DNA from: Nocardioides sp.
GTDB lineage: Bacteria > Actinomycetota > Actinomycetes > Propionibacteriales > Nocardioidaceae
Length of the DNA: 64,000 nt
Assembly: GCF_030019515.1 (NCBI RefSeq)
Contig: NZ_JASEEQ010000011.1
Location: forward strand, 62,001-126,000
Direction: 5' to 3'
The position numbers were made by a program, and so were the translations under genes. This document shows, piece after piece, positions 1 to 7,812 of this stretch (the first letter of the stretch is position 1; each line of letters opens with the position of its first letter). The notes below the pieces were generated by a model. It did no database searches, was not told where the DNA came from, and worked only from the letters and a program-made list of their open reading frames with translations.

Positions 1-202
1 TCGTCAAGGTCCGCACACAGAGCACGGCCAGTTCGAACCCGCTGACGACGGTTGCTCGCACGCACCCCCTACCACCCAAGGCACCACGCTACGAAGTTTG
101 CTTGTTCACGCTGTACGCCAACCCTGCACGAGGGAGCTTCGGCCGCTGTTGATCGCTCCCAACCTCGTGCCTGACTTAGGTGACCAGGAAGCGAGGTGGA
201 CC

Positions 203-553
203 ATGAGCACAGCCCCAACTGAGAACCCGGGTCCCGGTGTCGTCATTTTCACTGCGCTCGGCAACGCCGCGCTCGACCATCTGGCCGCCTCCCTGGCGGC
301 CGAGTGCGACGGCTCCCCGACGAGCATCGCCGACCTCCTTGAGCATGTTCTGGAGGCCGACGTCGAGGACCTGGCCGAATCTCTCAGCGAGGCCGCCCGT
401 CCGCCGGTGCGAGATAGCGGTCCCAGTCGCGACGTCGAAGAGGTCGGTCCCGCGGCCGAGAGTCCGGACGGCGCGGCCCGCCGTCGTCTCACGGCCCGTG
501 CACCGCTCGCCGGCGGCGCGGCCGACGCGCCCGGCAACGGCATCACCCGTTGA
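203..553 (+). CDS. Hypothetical protein, 116 aa
   Basis: I do not recognise this protein. The ATG at 203 is chosen because AGGTGG lies a few bases before it; the frame is open further left, past base 98 to the window edge, so a longer form cannot be excluded. Residues about 15-70 form an acidic, helix-prone stretch containing LLEHVLEADVEDLAESL, and the last 50 residues are Arg/Pro/Ala-rich low complexity. It is the first plus-strand gene of the accessory block that runs up to the initiator tRNA. Its leader carries GACTTAGGTGACCAGGA (173-189), which recurs with one difference before the gene at 3676. No function can be given. Confidence 0.5.
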   Translation: MSTAPTENPGPGVVIFTALGNAALDHLAASLAAECDGSPTSIADLLEHVLEADVEDLAESLSEAARPPVRDSGPSRDVEEVGPAAESPDGAARRRLTARAPLAGGAADAPGNGITR

Positions 554-578
554 GCAGCGCGCCGCGGGCATACAGGTC

Positions 579-601
579 GTTACACATGGCTGACGTGTAA
601 C
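579..601. promoter_or_regulatory. Palindromic site upstream of the AAA ATPase gene
   Basis: GTTACAC and GTGTAAC form a perfect 7-base inverted repeat separated by 9 bases. It ends 20 bases before the ATG of the ATPase gene at 622, in the short gap after the preceding gene. The position fits an operator for a dimeric regulator; a weak hairpin in the leader is the alternative. No matching regulator is encoded nearby. Confidence 0.35.
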
Positions 602-621
602 AAGATGTATGGGAGATCCTG

Positions 622-1911
622 ATGTTGCCGAACCCCTACTCTCCGGGCGAGCTGCCTCGGGTGCTGGCCGGCCGGGATGAGCAGCAGAACCGCATTCGCG
701 GCTACCTGAGCCGGATCGGAACCTACGGCGAGATGGGTGGTCCGCTCCTGGTCTTTCAGGGCCCGCGTGGTGTTGGGAAGACCTCGCTCCTGCGCGAGGC
801 ACAGCGCGACGCTGAGGGGCACGGATTCATCACCGCCTGGGTCTCCTGTCGACGCAGCGCCCCGTTCTTGCCGGACCTGGTCAGCCGGATCGGGAAAGCG
901 ATCGAGACTGCCGACATCCTGTCCCGCGCCGAGAAGGGACGGTGGGGTCTCCGCCTGGAGCGAATCGGCGTGGAGATCGGCGTGCCCAGCGTCGTGAAGG
1001 TGAGCGCCTCGGCGTCGGCGGACCGCTCCGAAGGCGACGCGCCGCGAGGCGCCCGGATCTCAGCCCTCGAGGACCTCCTGCACGAGACGAGTAGGCAGGT
1101 GCGCGGCCGCGGCGGCGCGGGCCTCGTCGTCTTCGTCGACGAGCTGCACGCCGCTGCGCGCGACGACCTCGCGGTCCTGCTCAATGCGATGCAGAACCTA
1201 GCCGGGAAGCGGGAGGACAACCCCTTCGCCGTGATCGGCGCCGGGCTGCCCTCGGCGCCCGCTGCCCTGGTCAAGGCGGCAACCTTCGGGGAGCGAAGCA
1301 CCTTCCTCACCCTTCCACGACTTCAACCCGCGGCTGCGGAGACGGCGGTGGCCGAGCCCGCGGACGACCTGGGAGTTCACTGGACCTCCCAGGCCCTGCA
1401 AGCGGTCGTGGCGGAGGCCCAGGGCTTCCCTTACCTGCTGCAGGTTCTCGCACACGCCACCTGGGAGGCGGCGCGTCCATCACGTGAGGGCGTTGTGCTG
1501 GACATCGACGACGTGAACGCCGGGCTTCCGGTCGCCGACGACCAGCTGACCACCATGTACTCCGCACGTTGGGCGGCCGCGAGCGATCTGGAGAAGAAGA
1601 TCATGGCCGTCATGGCGGGTGCCGGCAGTACGACGGTGACGCGCGCGGAGATCGCCGCGGCGCTCGAGCGACCCACCCAGGCGCTGGGTGTTCCCCGTGA
1701 ACGCCTGATCGACAAGGGCATCATCGAGCCGGTCGGGCACGGCGAGCTCCGATTCACCATGCCCGGCTTCGACCGCTACATCCGGGAGACGCTGGCCACC
1801 GGAGCGCCCTCGGACGCCACGGACCTGGCGCCGGGCCGGCTCGGTGCCGGCCGTCGGCGGCGCGAACTCCCGCCCGCTTCCGACGGCGGTCAGGACACGC
1901 CGCGGCCGTAG
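622..1911 (+). CDS. AAA-type ATP-binding protein
   Basis: A 429-residue P-loop ATPase. Walker A is GPRGVGKTS (residues 47-55) and Walker B is VVFVDE (169-174), followed by a C-terminal region (about 305-395) that looks like a winged helix. This is the layout of Orc1/Cdc6-like and STAND-like ATP-binding proteins of mobile or defence loci. The last 35 residues are a disordered Arg/Pro tail. GGGAGATC (611-618) precedes the ATG at 622. It lies in the accessory block among small unrecognised genes, so its target is unknown: a regulator, a DNA-binding motor or a conflict protein are all possible. The ATPase assignment is secure from the motifs; the role is not. Confidence 0.75.
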   Translation: MLPNPYSPGELPRVLAGRDEQQNRIRGYLSRIGTYGEMGGPLLVFQGPRGVGKTSLLREAQRDAEGHGFITAWVSCRRSAPFLPDLVSRIGKAIETADILSRAEKGRWGLRLERIGVEIGVPSVVKVSASASADRSEGDAPRGARISALEDLLHETSRQVRGRGGAGLVVFVDELHAAARDDLAVLLNAMQNLAGKREDNPFAVIGAGLPSAPAALVKAATFGERSTFLTLPRLQPAAAETAVAEPADDLGVHWTSQALQAVVAEAQGFPYLLQVLAHATWEAARPSREGVVLDIDDVNAGLPVADDQLTTMYSARWAAASDLEKKIMAVMAGAGSTTVTRAEIAAALERPTQALGVPRERLIDKGIIEPVGHGELRFTMPGFDRYIRETLATGAPSDATDLAPGRLGAGRRRRELPPASDGGQDTPRP

Positions 1912-2138
1912 AGCTCACGGCGAGCTTGGCGACGCAGAACCGCCTCGAGGTCGGCGATGCCATTCGCCGAGCGCCGTTGGTCGCGCCACTCCGGCGAGGT
2001 CGCCGAGCTGATCCCGCCCGACGACCCTGGAGGGAAGCACTTCCCGGTTTATCCACAGCCGAGCGCTCGCGCCAGGCGAAGGCCGGCGCGATCAGCGAGA
2101 CTCGACGCATTGACCCCATCGGACCGAAGGAGCAGCTG

Positions 2139-2546
2139 GTGGACGACACTGACAGGCGCGATGCAACGGGGCACGCGAATGCGGCCCGCGAACACGTCTA
2201 CGGCTTCAACCGGATCACGATGTGGGAGCGGGACCAGATCCCGGCCGAGACGTCTGACCAGCTCGCCGAGTTCGCCGACATCGCGGCCGCGCTCCCCCAG
2301 GCGTTCTCGCAACTGTCCAACACGCTTGAGCAAGCACTGGCCAACCAGGTGCTCAGCATGGACTCGATGACCGACGAATCCGTTCCGTCCATGGCGATCG
2401 GCGTCGCGCGACTCCATCTGGAGGAGGCGCGCGGCCTCGCGGTCGACGTCCACAAGCACCTCAACGCCGCCCGCAACGCCACCGCCCACATCATCAGCCA
2501 GGGCGTCGCCGACGGCCAGGAGTCGATGACGTGGGACAAGCCCTGA
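2139..2546 (+). CDS. Hypothetical helical protein, 135 aa
   Basis: I do not recognise this protein. The GTG at 2139 is preferred because GAAGGA stands 7 bases upstream and the longer frame back to 1926 begins in Arg-rich sequence without coding character. Residues about 35-115 are predicted to be helical, with repeated Leu/Ala heptad-like spacing in the stretch around AALPQAFSQLSNTLEQALAN. There is no signal peptide or membrane segment. It stands between the ATPase gene and a two-gene unit of other small helical proteins, which suggests structural or partner proteins of the same accessory element. Confidence 0.5.
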   Translation: MDDTDRRDATGHANAAREHVYGFNRITMWERDQIPAETSDQLAEFADIAAALPQAFSQLSNTLEQALANQVLSMDSMTDESVPSMAIGVARLHLEEARGLAVDVHKHLNAARNATAHIISQGVADGQESMTWDKP

Positions 2547-2597
2547 CCCTGCGACAGCGGTCGTAAGCCCGGCCCGGATCCAGATTTCTTCCCACCG

Positions 2598-2608
2598 GGT
2601 GATCGCCC
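2598..2608 (+). promoter_or_regulatory. Recurrent leader motif GGTGATCGCCC, copy 1
   Basis: GGTGATCGCCC lies in the gap before the gene at 2669. The same word occurs at 3587-3597 before the gene at 3676, and as GGTGATCGTCC at 5040-5050 in the gap between the divergent genes at 4988 and 5216. Recurrence in three intergenic gaps of one block suggests a shared regulator or RNA signal. Confidence 0.35.
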
Positions 2609-2668
2609 GGGCGGAGCGGTCTTCCTTTGGTGACTGAGACATGTCCCCAGTCCACCAAGGAGCTGTCC

Positions 2669-2836
2669 GTGAGCAAGCCCACCGATGCACCCAGCGGTGC
2701 GCCCGACCGTGACCCTGTCCAGGAGGTCCGTGCCCACCTCGAGCAGGCCCTGGCCTCGCTCGACCGGCTGCACGTGGTCCTGCCACCAACGAGTCGCACG
2801 CCCCCGCCCGACGCGGGAGGCGGTGAATCGGCATGA
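2669..2836 (+). CDS. Small hypothetical protein, 55 aa
   Basis: A short protein I do not recognise. The GTG at 2669 is chosen because AAGGAG lies 6 bases before it; an ATG at 2641 in another frame and an in-frame start at 2627 lack such a site. The centre has one amphipathic helix (VQEVRAHLEQALASLDRL) and the tail is Pro-rich. Its stop overlaps the next gene by ATGA (2833-2836), so the two are translationally coupled and likely act together. Confidence 0.5.
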   Translation: MSKPTDAPSGAPDRDPVQEVRAHLEQALASLDRLHVVLPPTSRTPPPDAGGGESA

Positions 2837-3549
2837 CCGCCACCGACACCACGCTGCGCGCGGCCGACGCCGTCTTCGTCGCCGAGCAGGCCGTGGGCCG
2901 CGCCCGACGGGTGGTCGAGGAGCTCCAGACCACGGTCACCTCCGCGCTCCGCGTGCTCGACGACGCCGAGCTCGACTCAGCCAAGGCGAGACTCACCGAC
3001 CGCGGTGACTTCTACCTCGAGGCGGCTGGCGAGCACCTGGGTCGACTCCAGACCCGCTGCAACGACATACCGGAGCTGACCCGCGAGCTACTCGGGCACC
3101 TCAACCGCGCTTCGGAGTCGCTCATCGAGGCCCGCGGCTTCCTCGACCTGGCGGACACCTCCGATCCCGTCGTCGCGGGCGACGTCGCGCAGCTCAAGCC
3201 ACGCATTGCAATCGTCGGCGAGATGGTCACGCTCGCCAAGCCGGTGGCGCAGCTCGCCGCCCAGCACGTCGACCGCGCGCGCCGGGCCAGCCAGGACGTC
3301 ACTACGCCGGCGCTGCTCGAACCGGTCACCCTGGACCGCAGCATCCGCACTGCCGGCAAGGAGCTCGGCCGCGCGGATGAGGACGTTCGCTTCCTCGGGG
3401 ACGTCGTCGACCACGCTGCGACCAGCGCCCGGCAGTCGGCCGCCATCGCCGCCGAGATCTCCGACAACGCCCGCCGCCGGATGTCCGAGCACGGCCGGGA
3501 CCCGGTTACCAGCGCCGCCGCCCCGGCCGCCGGGTCCCCAGCTCGGTAG
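2833..3549 (+). CDS. Hypothetical all-helical protein, 238 aa
   Basis: I do not recognise this protein. It begins in a 4-base overlap with the preceding 55-residue gene. Nearly the whole length is Ala/Leu/Glu/Arg-rich and predicted helical, with long amphipathic segments at about 10-110 and 125-220, and a short Ala/Pro tail. It lacks a signal peptide, membrane segment and cysteine-rich site apart from one Cys near residue 76. The composition resembles coiled-coil scaffolds or methyl-acceptor-like rods, but no signature of those families is visible. Its two-gene unit is followed by the GGTGATCGCCC leader of the next gene. Confidence 0.55.
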   Translation: MTATDTTLRAADAVFVAEQAVGRARRVVEELQTTVTSALRVLDDAELDSAKARLTDRGDFYLEAAGEHLGRLQTRCNDIPELTRELLGHLNRASESLIEARGFLDLADTSDPVVAGDVAQLKPRIAIVGEMVTLAKPVAQLAAQHVDRARRASQDVTTPALLEPVTLDRSIRTAGKELGRADEDVRFLGDVVDHAATSARQSAAIAAEISDNARRRMSEHGRDPVTSAAAPAAGSPAR

Positions 3550-3586
3550 GGCGGGAGCCGGACGCTGGGGCAACTGCTGACCACCA

Positions 3587-3628
3587 GGTGATCGCCCCCA
3601 CCCCTGGGTCGGACTTAGGAGACCAGGA
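3587..3628 (+). promoter_or_regulatory. Leader with GGTGATCGCCC and GACTTAGGAGACCAGGA
   Basis: The gap before the gene at 3676 holds GGTGATCGCCC (3587-3597) and GACTTAGGAGACCAGGA (3612-3628). The second word matches 16 of 17 bases of the sequence at 173-189 before the gene at 203. Both words recur only in gaps of this accessory block as far as I can see by eye. They may be shared control sites. Confidence 0.35.
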
Positions 3629-3675
3629 GGACTGGCGCATCCGGTGCCGGTCCGTGGGATCCACTGGGAGTCACC

Positions 3676-3909
3676 ATGAGCGACTACGCCGCTCGCGAGG
3701 AAGCAGCACTTGAGGAAGAGGCCCGCCAGCGCGCCGAGGAGATCCGGGCCACCGAGGAAGCCGCCGCGCAGGCCGCGGCCGCCGACACCGGTCCCTCCCC
3801 CGACGCCGAGATCGCGCAGGTCCAACGATCGGGCCGGCAGCACGACCACACCGACACCGCCGCCTACCAGCGCCCCCAGCTCGGCCGCCGCCGCGGCCCG
3901 CGCCGATAG
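3676..3909 (+). CDS. Small charged coiled-coil-like protein, 77 aa
   Basis: I do not recognise this protein. The ATG at 3676 follows GGGAG by 6 bases. Residues 4-40 are a highly charged Glu/Ala/Arg helix (EEAALEEEARQRAEEIRATE) that could form a coiled coil, and the tail is basic (RRRGPRR), possibly binding nucleic acid or an acidic partner. It is followed after 17 bases by the Cys/His-rich small gene at 3927, probably in the same transcript. Confidence 0.45.
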   Translation: MSDYAAREEAALEEEARQRAEEIRATEEAAAQAAAADTGPSPDAEIAQVQRSGRQHDHTDTAAYQRPQLGRRRGPRR

Positions 3910-3926
3910 GCCAGGAGGTGTCAGCG

Positions 3927-4085
3927 ATGGCTGCCCCGATCACCCCGGCCGCCCCCAGCCAGTCGACCGCGCGATGGGTCGACTGCTCGCACAAGCTCGG
4001 CCCGCTGCCGTGCATGAACCACAAACCGCACGTAGGAGACGGCTGCGTCCACCACTCCACGTCCGGCTTCCAGGACGACGACTAG
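3927..4085 (+). CDS. Small Cys/His-rich protein, 52 aa
   Basis: A 52-residue frame starting at ATG 3927 with a strong AGGAGGTG site 7 bases upstream. The core WVDCSHKLGPLPCMNHKPHV followed by GCVHHS contains three Cys and five His within 30 residues, a spacing that could bind one zinc ion. The start and stop, ribosome site and biased composition make it a credible gene although it is short. It sits directly after the charged protein at 3676. I do not recognise the family. Confidence 0.55.
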   Translation: MAAPITPAAPSQSTARWVDCSHKLGPLPCMNHKPHVGDGCVHHSTSGFQDDD

Positions 4086-4109
4086 GCGCGTGGACTGCCC
4101 ACGCGCGAC

Positions 4110-4988
4110 TCAGCCGGGGACCAGGTGCAGCCGCGGCCGCTGAGGCGGCTCCGCGGCCGCCTCGAGGCGCTGCAGCCGCTCGAGCGTCATCGGATGCCCG
4201 TAGCGGCGCAGCAGCCCCGCCAGCACCCCGCCCAGCCCGAGCTCGACCACCAGCTGGTCCGCAGCAACCTCCCCGCGGACCTCGATCACGCGGCCGGCCG
4301 CCGACACCAGGTAGGTCAGTGCGATGACCGCCCCACCCAGCAGCCCCGGCCAAGTCCGGCCCTCAGCGACCGACTGCACCACGCAGATCACGCCCACGAC
4401 GCCGCGCAGCGTCCAGGCCACCCGCATGAACGGCAGCCAGGCAAACGCCCGACCCACACCGCGGAACGTGGCCACCACCATCCGCCAAGGCGTCGTGGCC
4501 GCCAACACCGCAGCCTCCAGCCGCGGCCGGATTGCCCGGCGCCGACCGACAGCATGCGCAAGCACCGCCACAGCCTCCGCGCCGGTCACGCCGCCACGGT
4601 AGGTCCCCTCCACCAGGCCCGGCGTGATGACCACCGCCCGGTGCCCGATCGCCAACGCCAACGCCACCGGCGTCTGCGGACGCTGCACACGACGCACGTA
4701 CAGGGAAACGACGTCGACGTCGACGCCACGACCACCCAGCTCAGCCAGGACCGGCGCCATCACCCGGAACTCGGCCTCCGTCGCCGGCCGCGACCGAGTC
4801 AGCAACCCGATCGCCACCACCTCGAGCTGGCCCAGCGCCAACGCGCCCAGCACGGCCGCCGAGGCCAGGAACAGCACCAGGCCCAGCGCCGGCGGGAGCA
4901 GCGCGAACACCACCACGGCGAGGACGAAGCTCACCAGCAGCGCAGGCCCGAGGGTCACGACCCTCAGCACCGTCATCGGGACCTTCAT
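4110..4988 (-). CDS. Membrane protein resembling an M48 peptidase with a degenerate active site
   Basis: A 292-residue protein; ATG 4988 is preferred over 5003 because GGAGGTGG lies 6 bases upstream of it. Two hydrophobic segments near the N-terminus (about 12-33 and 35-62) and two more around 190-230 make it an integral membrane protein. The middle follows the M48 (HtpX-like) plan: TPVALALAIGHRAVVITPGL, then an Ala-rich helix where HExxH should be. Here it reads HAVGR (145-149), so the catalytic Glu and second His are absent, while the downstream GEVAADQLVVELG (239-251) resembles the third-ligand motif. It is probably an inactive relative that binds rather than cuts. It is the only minus-strand gene of the accessory block. 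Confidence 0.6.
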   Translation of the reverse strand: MKVPMTVLRVVTLGPALLVSFVLAVVVFALLPPALGLVLFLASAAVLGALALGQLEVVAIGLLTRSRPATEAEFRVMAPVLAELGGRGVDVDVVSLYVRRVQRPQTPVALALAIGHRAVVITPGLVEGTYRGGVTGAEAVAVLAHAVGRRRAIRPRLEAAVLAATTPWRMVVATFRGVGRAFAWLPFMRVAWTLRGVVGVICVVQSVAEGRTWPGLLGGAVIALTYLVSAAGRVIEVRGEVAADQLVVELGLGGVLAGLLRRYGHPMTLERLQRLEAAAEPPQRPRLHLVPG

Positions 4989-5039
4989 CTCGACCACCTC
5001 CATCGGTCATCACTTGCGAATTTCTCGACTTTGCCGCGG

Positions 5040-5050
5040 GGTGATCGTCC
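5040..5050 (+). promoter_or_regulatory. Recurrent motif GGTGATCGTCC, copy 3
   Basis: This copy of the block's recurrent word lies between the divergent genes at 4988 (minus) and 5216 (plus). The same 228-base gap contains TTATCCACA (about 5115-5123), a sequence identical to the classical DnaA box, and another TTATCCACA occurs near 2049. Confidence 0.3.
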
Positions 5051-5215
5051 GACGATCTCCGCGCGACCTAGGCGAACGAGACCAGTCTGTGCCCCGCTGC
5101 CGACACCAACGGAGTTATCCACAGCCCCAATCCACGCCAGAGCAGGGACCGGCCCCGCCATGGGTTCATGGACCAGACCCGATCCCGGACCACTCCGACC
5201 GAAAGGAACCACCCC

Positions 5216-5569
5216 GTGCACACCCTCACCGCCGATGACACCTGGGACCGCCTCGGCTCCATCGCCCAGCTGCTCCACCAGGCCGCCACCCGCGTCTGGG
5301 AAGGGGCCGAGCCCGACTCACCGCTGCAGTCCCTCGGTCTCGGCGTCTACCTGGTGCAGGCGCAGGCCAGCTCGCTCCTCCCCGAGGACTATCAGCTGCC
5401 CGACGTCGACCAGGAGGACCTCGAGGGGCAGAGCGCGCTGCAGCTGCTCACGGCCGCGGAGGAGCTCACCCGGCCGCTCCCGGCCCACCGCCCCGACCTG
5501 GTCAACAGCTCCCAGCTGGTGGTCGACCTGTGCGACCTGATCCGGGAGGCACGCGACCTTGGATGCTGA
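5216..5569 (+). CDS. Hypothetical protein, 117 aa
   Basis: I do not recognise this protein. GTG 5216 is preferred because GAAAGGA lies 8 bases upstream; a longer frame starts at 5168. The protein is predicted helical throughout, with no membrane segment, and contains LTADDTWDRLGSIAQLLHQA near its start. It overlaps the following 509-residue gene, which begins with TTG at 5559, by 11 bases, so the two are translationally coupled. A partner or small subunit role for the larger protein is the natural inference. Confidence 0.55.
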   Translation: MHTLTADDTWDRLGSIAQLLHQAATRVWEGAEPDSPLQSLGLGVYLVQAQASSLLPEDYQLPDVDQEDLEGQSALQLLTAAEELTRPLPAHRPDLVNSSQLVVDLCDLIREARDLGC

Positions 5570-7088
5570 CCGCCGGCGCGGCTTCGCCGACGTCGACGAC
5601 GCGCTCTTCGACACCACGCAGATCCCGCTCACCTCTCGGGACATCCGCACCGTCGGCGAGCTGCTGCACGACGTCGACCACACGGCGCGCCACCTGCTGA
5701 TGGACGTCGCCGGCGACGACGCCGGCCGGCTCCTCCACGGCTGGCCCGACCTGGTCACGGCCGCGTCGTCGCTGTGGAGCAGCCTGCCCGGGCAGGGATT
5801 CGGGGCAGGCGCGCACACCCGCGATGAACCCATCACCCGCCTGGTCTCGGTTGGGGACGCGATCGGCAGGAGTTTGGGCAGCAGCAGCTGGCCACCGGCG
5901 AGCCGGCCCGATCGGCGCATGACTCAGATGACCGGGACCCTCGGTCACGTCAGCGACCTGGTGCACCGCTACGGCGCCGACATCCCGGTCCAGCGCGCCG
6001 AGAGCTTCCGCGACCTCGAGGCCGCTCGCGCCCGGATCATGCACGCCCTGTACGTCAGCGCCCACGCCGTCGGTGTCTCCCTGCACCAGCACGGCCACAG
6101 CCGGTACCGTGCCGCGCTCGGCACTAACCGGCCCATCGAGCTCAACCGGCGTCACTCCCCCTACGCCGTACCGCCGACCACCGAGTGGATCCGCCGCATG
6201 GCCGTCTCCGAGGCGGCCGCGGGCAGGTACCTCGACGGACGGTTCACCCAGGCGCTCCGGGGCGAAGCCAACCGACCGATCGAGGACGACACCCGGATCT
6301 CCCGTGCCCTCGCCGGGTGGGACATCCAGGCCCACCGCACCCTCGCCTCCGACGCATGGCCGACCAACATGGTCCTCATCACCCGCACCCAGGGCCTCAT
6401 CGCTGGCGCCGCCATCGTGCTCGTCGACGCCGCCCAGCACGCCGGCCATCTCGAGCCCACTGACCGGCTCTCACCGGCGATCGCCGAGGCCGGCCGTGCC
6501 TGGAGCAACCTCGCCAGCCGCTGGGGCGACCTCTCTGCCCCAGGTGATCGTCTTGACCCCGACTTGATGCGCACGGCCGCCGAAGTTCGTGCCGCCTACC
6601 GCGAGCTGACCCACGCCTCCACCACCATGGCCAGCCTCGATGTCATTGCCGCCAGGCCCGGCCTTCTGCCCGGCATCGACGCGACCCTCCACACACTCGA
6701 GTCAAGCTCGGAGTTGGCGTATGTCGTCGCGGAGAAGGCCGAGGCACCCAACCTGACCGGACCGGCTCGAGCGCTGTCCATTCGGGCGCACAACGACATC
6801 GAGGCCGGCCTGGCCACTCAGGCTCCCGACGGGGACGTCGTCTGGGTCTCCCCCCACGACATACTTGCTCGCCGAATCGTTCCCGCACCCAGGCCCGTCG
6901 TGGACGGTTTGCGTCAGGCCAGCCTGAGGACCGTCGATGCCTGCCACAGCGCAGCATCGGCCTCCGCTGCTTACTGCAGCACCCCAAAGGCAAGCCTCGT
7001 GCAGCACGATGCTGGGGTCCTTGAGCAAAGGGCAGCGGAGTGGCAGCCGCGCGTGCACGTGCTTCCTGAGCGGCACAGGGGTCGATGA
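5559..7088 (+). CDS. Large hypothetical helical protein, 509 aa
   Basis: I do not recognise this protein. It starts with TTG at 5559, supported by GGGAGG about 8 bases upstream and by overlap with the preceding gene; the nearby ATG at 5563 is in another frame. The sequence is predicted alpha-helical with few hydrophobic runs, no signal peptide and no recognisable nucleotide-binding or catalytic motif. The last 70 residues lose the codon bias of the rest (CHSAASASAAYC onward), which may mark a recent extension or an altered 3' end near the element boundary. It is the last gene before the 450-base gap that leads to the tRNA. Confidence 0.6.
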   Translation: MDADRRRGFADVDDALFDTTQIPLTSRDIRTVGELLHDVDHTARHLLMDVAGDDAGRLLHGWPDLVTAASSLWSSLPGQGFGAGAHTRDEPITRLVSVGDAIGRSLGSSSWPPASRPDRRMTQMTGTLGHVSDLVHRYGADIPVQRAESFRDLEAARARIMHALYVSAHAVGVSLHQHGHSRYRAALGTNRPIELNRRHSPYAVPPTTEWIRRMAVSEAAAGRYLDGRFTQALRGEANRPIEDDTRISRALAGWDIQAHRTLASDAWPTNMVLITRTQGLIAGAAIVLVDAAQHAGHLEPTDRLSPAIAEAGRAWSNLASRWGDLSAPGDRLDPDLMRTAAEVRAAYRELTHASTTMASLDVIAARPGLLPGIDATLHTLESSSELAYVVAEKAEAPNLTGPARALSIRAHNDIEAGLATQAPDGDVVWVSPHDILARRIVPAPRPVVDGLRQASLRTVDACHSAASASAAYCSTPKASLVQHDAGVLEQRAAEWQPRVHVLPERHRGR

Positions 7089-7535
7089 GGGGATTCGTCG
7101 CGCCGGGTTCTCCGGACACCCCCGTTCGGTGGCTTTCCCACGTCGTGGCCGGTCGTGGTGGCAGGCGCCAGCAGACGACCCTCGAGGCGGCGCGACTTCC
7201 ACTCGCGCGGCCTAGGTTGCCGGGTTCCATGGCGCCGGGGTAGCCGGTCCCCGAGTCTCGTTGCCTGCCTGCCAATGAGTGGGCCGTGACTTCTGCATGA
7301 CCCATTGGGCGGCATCGCTAGCCCCAGCGCGTCGTGGGCGGACGTCGGTGGACGCATCGCATCGGGCTGCAAATTCCAGGCCCATCCACGGCTATCCAGC
7401 CTCATCCACTCCCGAATCGAAGGGCACTCACACGGCAGCGCTTGCGGACAAGTTGCGGACAAGCGGCCCTTGGGAAAGCAAGAGGCGGTTCCCGGATCTC
7501 TCCGAAAACCGCCTCTGACCTGCACTTTTACTTTG
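7089..7535. other. Gap between accessory block and initiator tRNA
   Basis: I see no credible gene here. The gap holds a perfect tandem pair of TTGCGGACAAG (7442-7452 and 7453-7463), and a 10-base inverted repeat AGAGGCGGTT/AACCGCCTCT (7481-7490 and 7507-7516) followed by T-rich sequence on the plus strand, which may act as a terminator. It abuts the 3' end of the tRNA gene, the common attachment position of actinobacterial integrative elements. No integrase gene is visible. Confidence 0.5.
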
Positions 7536-7609
7536 TAGCGGGGGCAGGATTTGAACCTGCGACCTCTGGGTTATGAGCCCAGCGAGCTACCGAGCTGCTC
7601 CACCCCGCG
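7536..7609 (-). tRNA. Initiator tRNA-Met (CAT anticodon)
   Basis: The minus strand folds into a full cloverleaf of 74 bases. The acceptor stem has six pairs plus a C1-T72 mismatch. The anticodon arm is CTGGG-CTCATAA-CCCAG, and the T arm is GCAGG-TTCAAAT-CCTGC. The unpaired first position and the three G-C pairs next to the anticodon loop are the marks of the initiator tRNA rather than the elongator. CCA is not encoded. Its 3' end faces the accessory block. Confidence 0.95.
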
Positions 7610-7714
7610 TCGGTGAGCACAACCTTACAGACCGGCGACGGGCTGGCCAAATCGGGTGTCGCTGCGGCTCGTCCGGCGGCCGGGCGCGGAGCGTCGCAGT
7701 CGTCGGCCACGAAA

Positions 7715-7754
7715 CTCGTGCCTGGACGACGCAGTTGCATCGTCCGGGCACGAG
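7715..7754 (-). terminator. Hairpin downstream of the UPF0182 operon
   Basis: A 15-base stem (CTCGTGCCTGGACGA with TCGTCCGGGCACGAG, one wobble) closes a 10-base loop. It lies 59 bases after the stop of the UPF0182 gene and before the tRNA gene, both on the minus strand. There is no T-tract, so it may be a processing or pausing structure. Confidence 0.5.
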
Positions 7755-7812
7755 CTTCGTCGGCCGGCCGATGAAACTCGCAAGCCGCCGGGCAAGACCC
7801 GCCGGGAGTCGG

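Noticed and set aside
7089..7535. Small plus-strand frames before the tRNA as possible excisionase or integrase remnants
   Set aside because: No helix-turn-helix or recombinase motif is visible and no ribosome site supports them.
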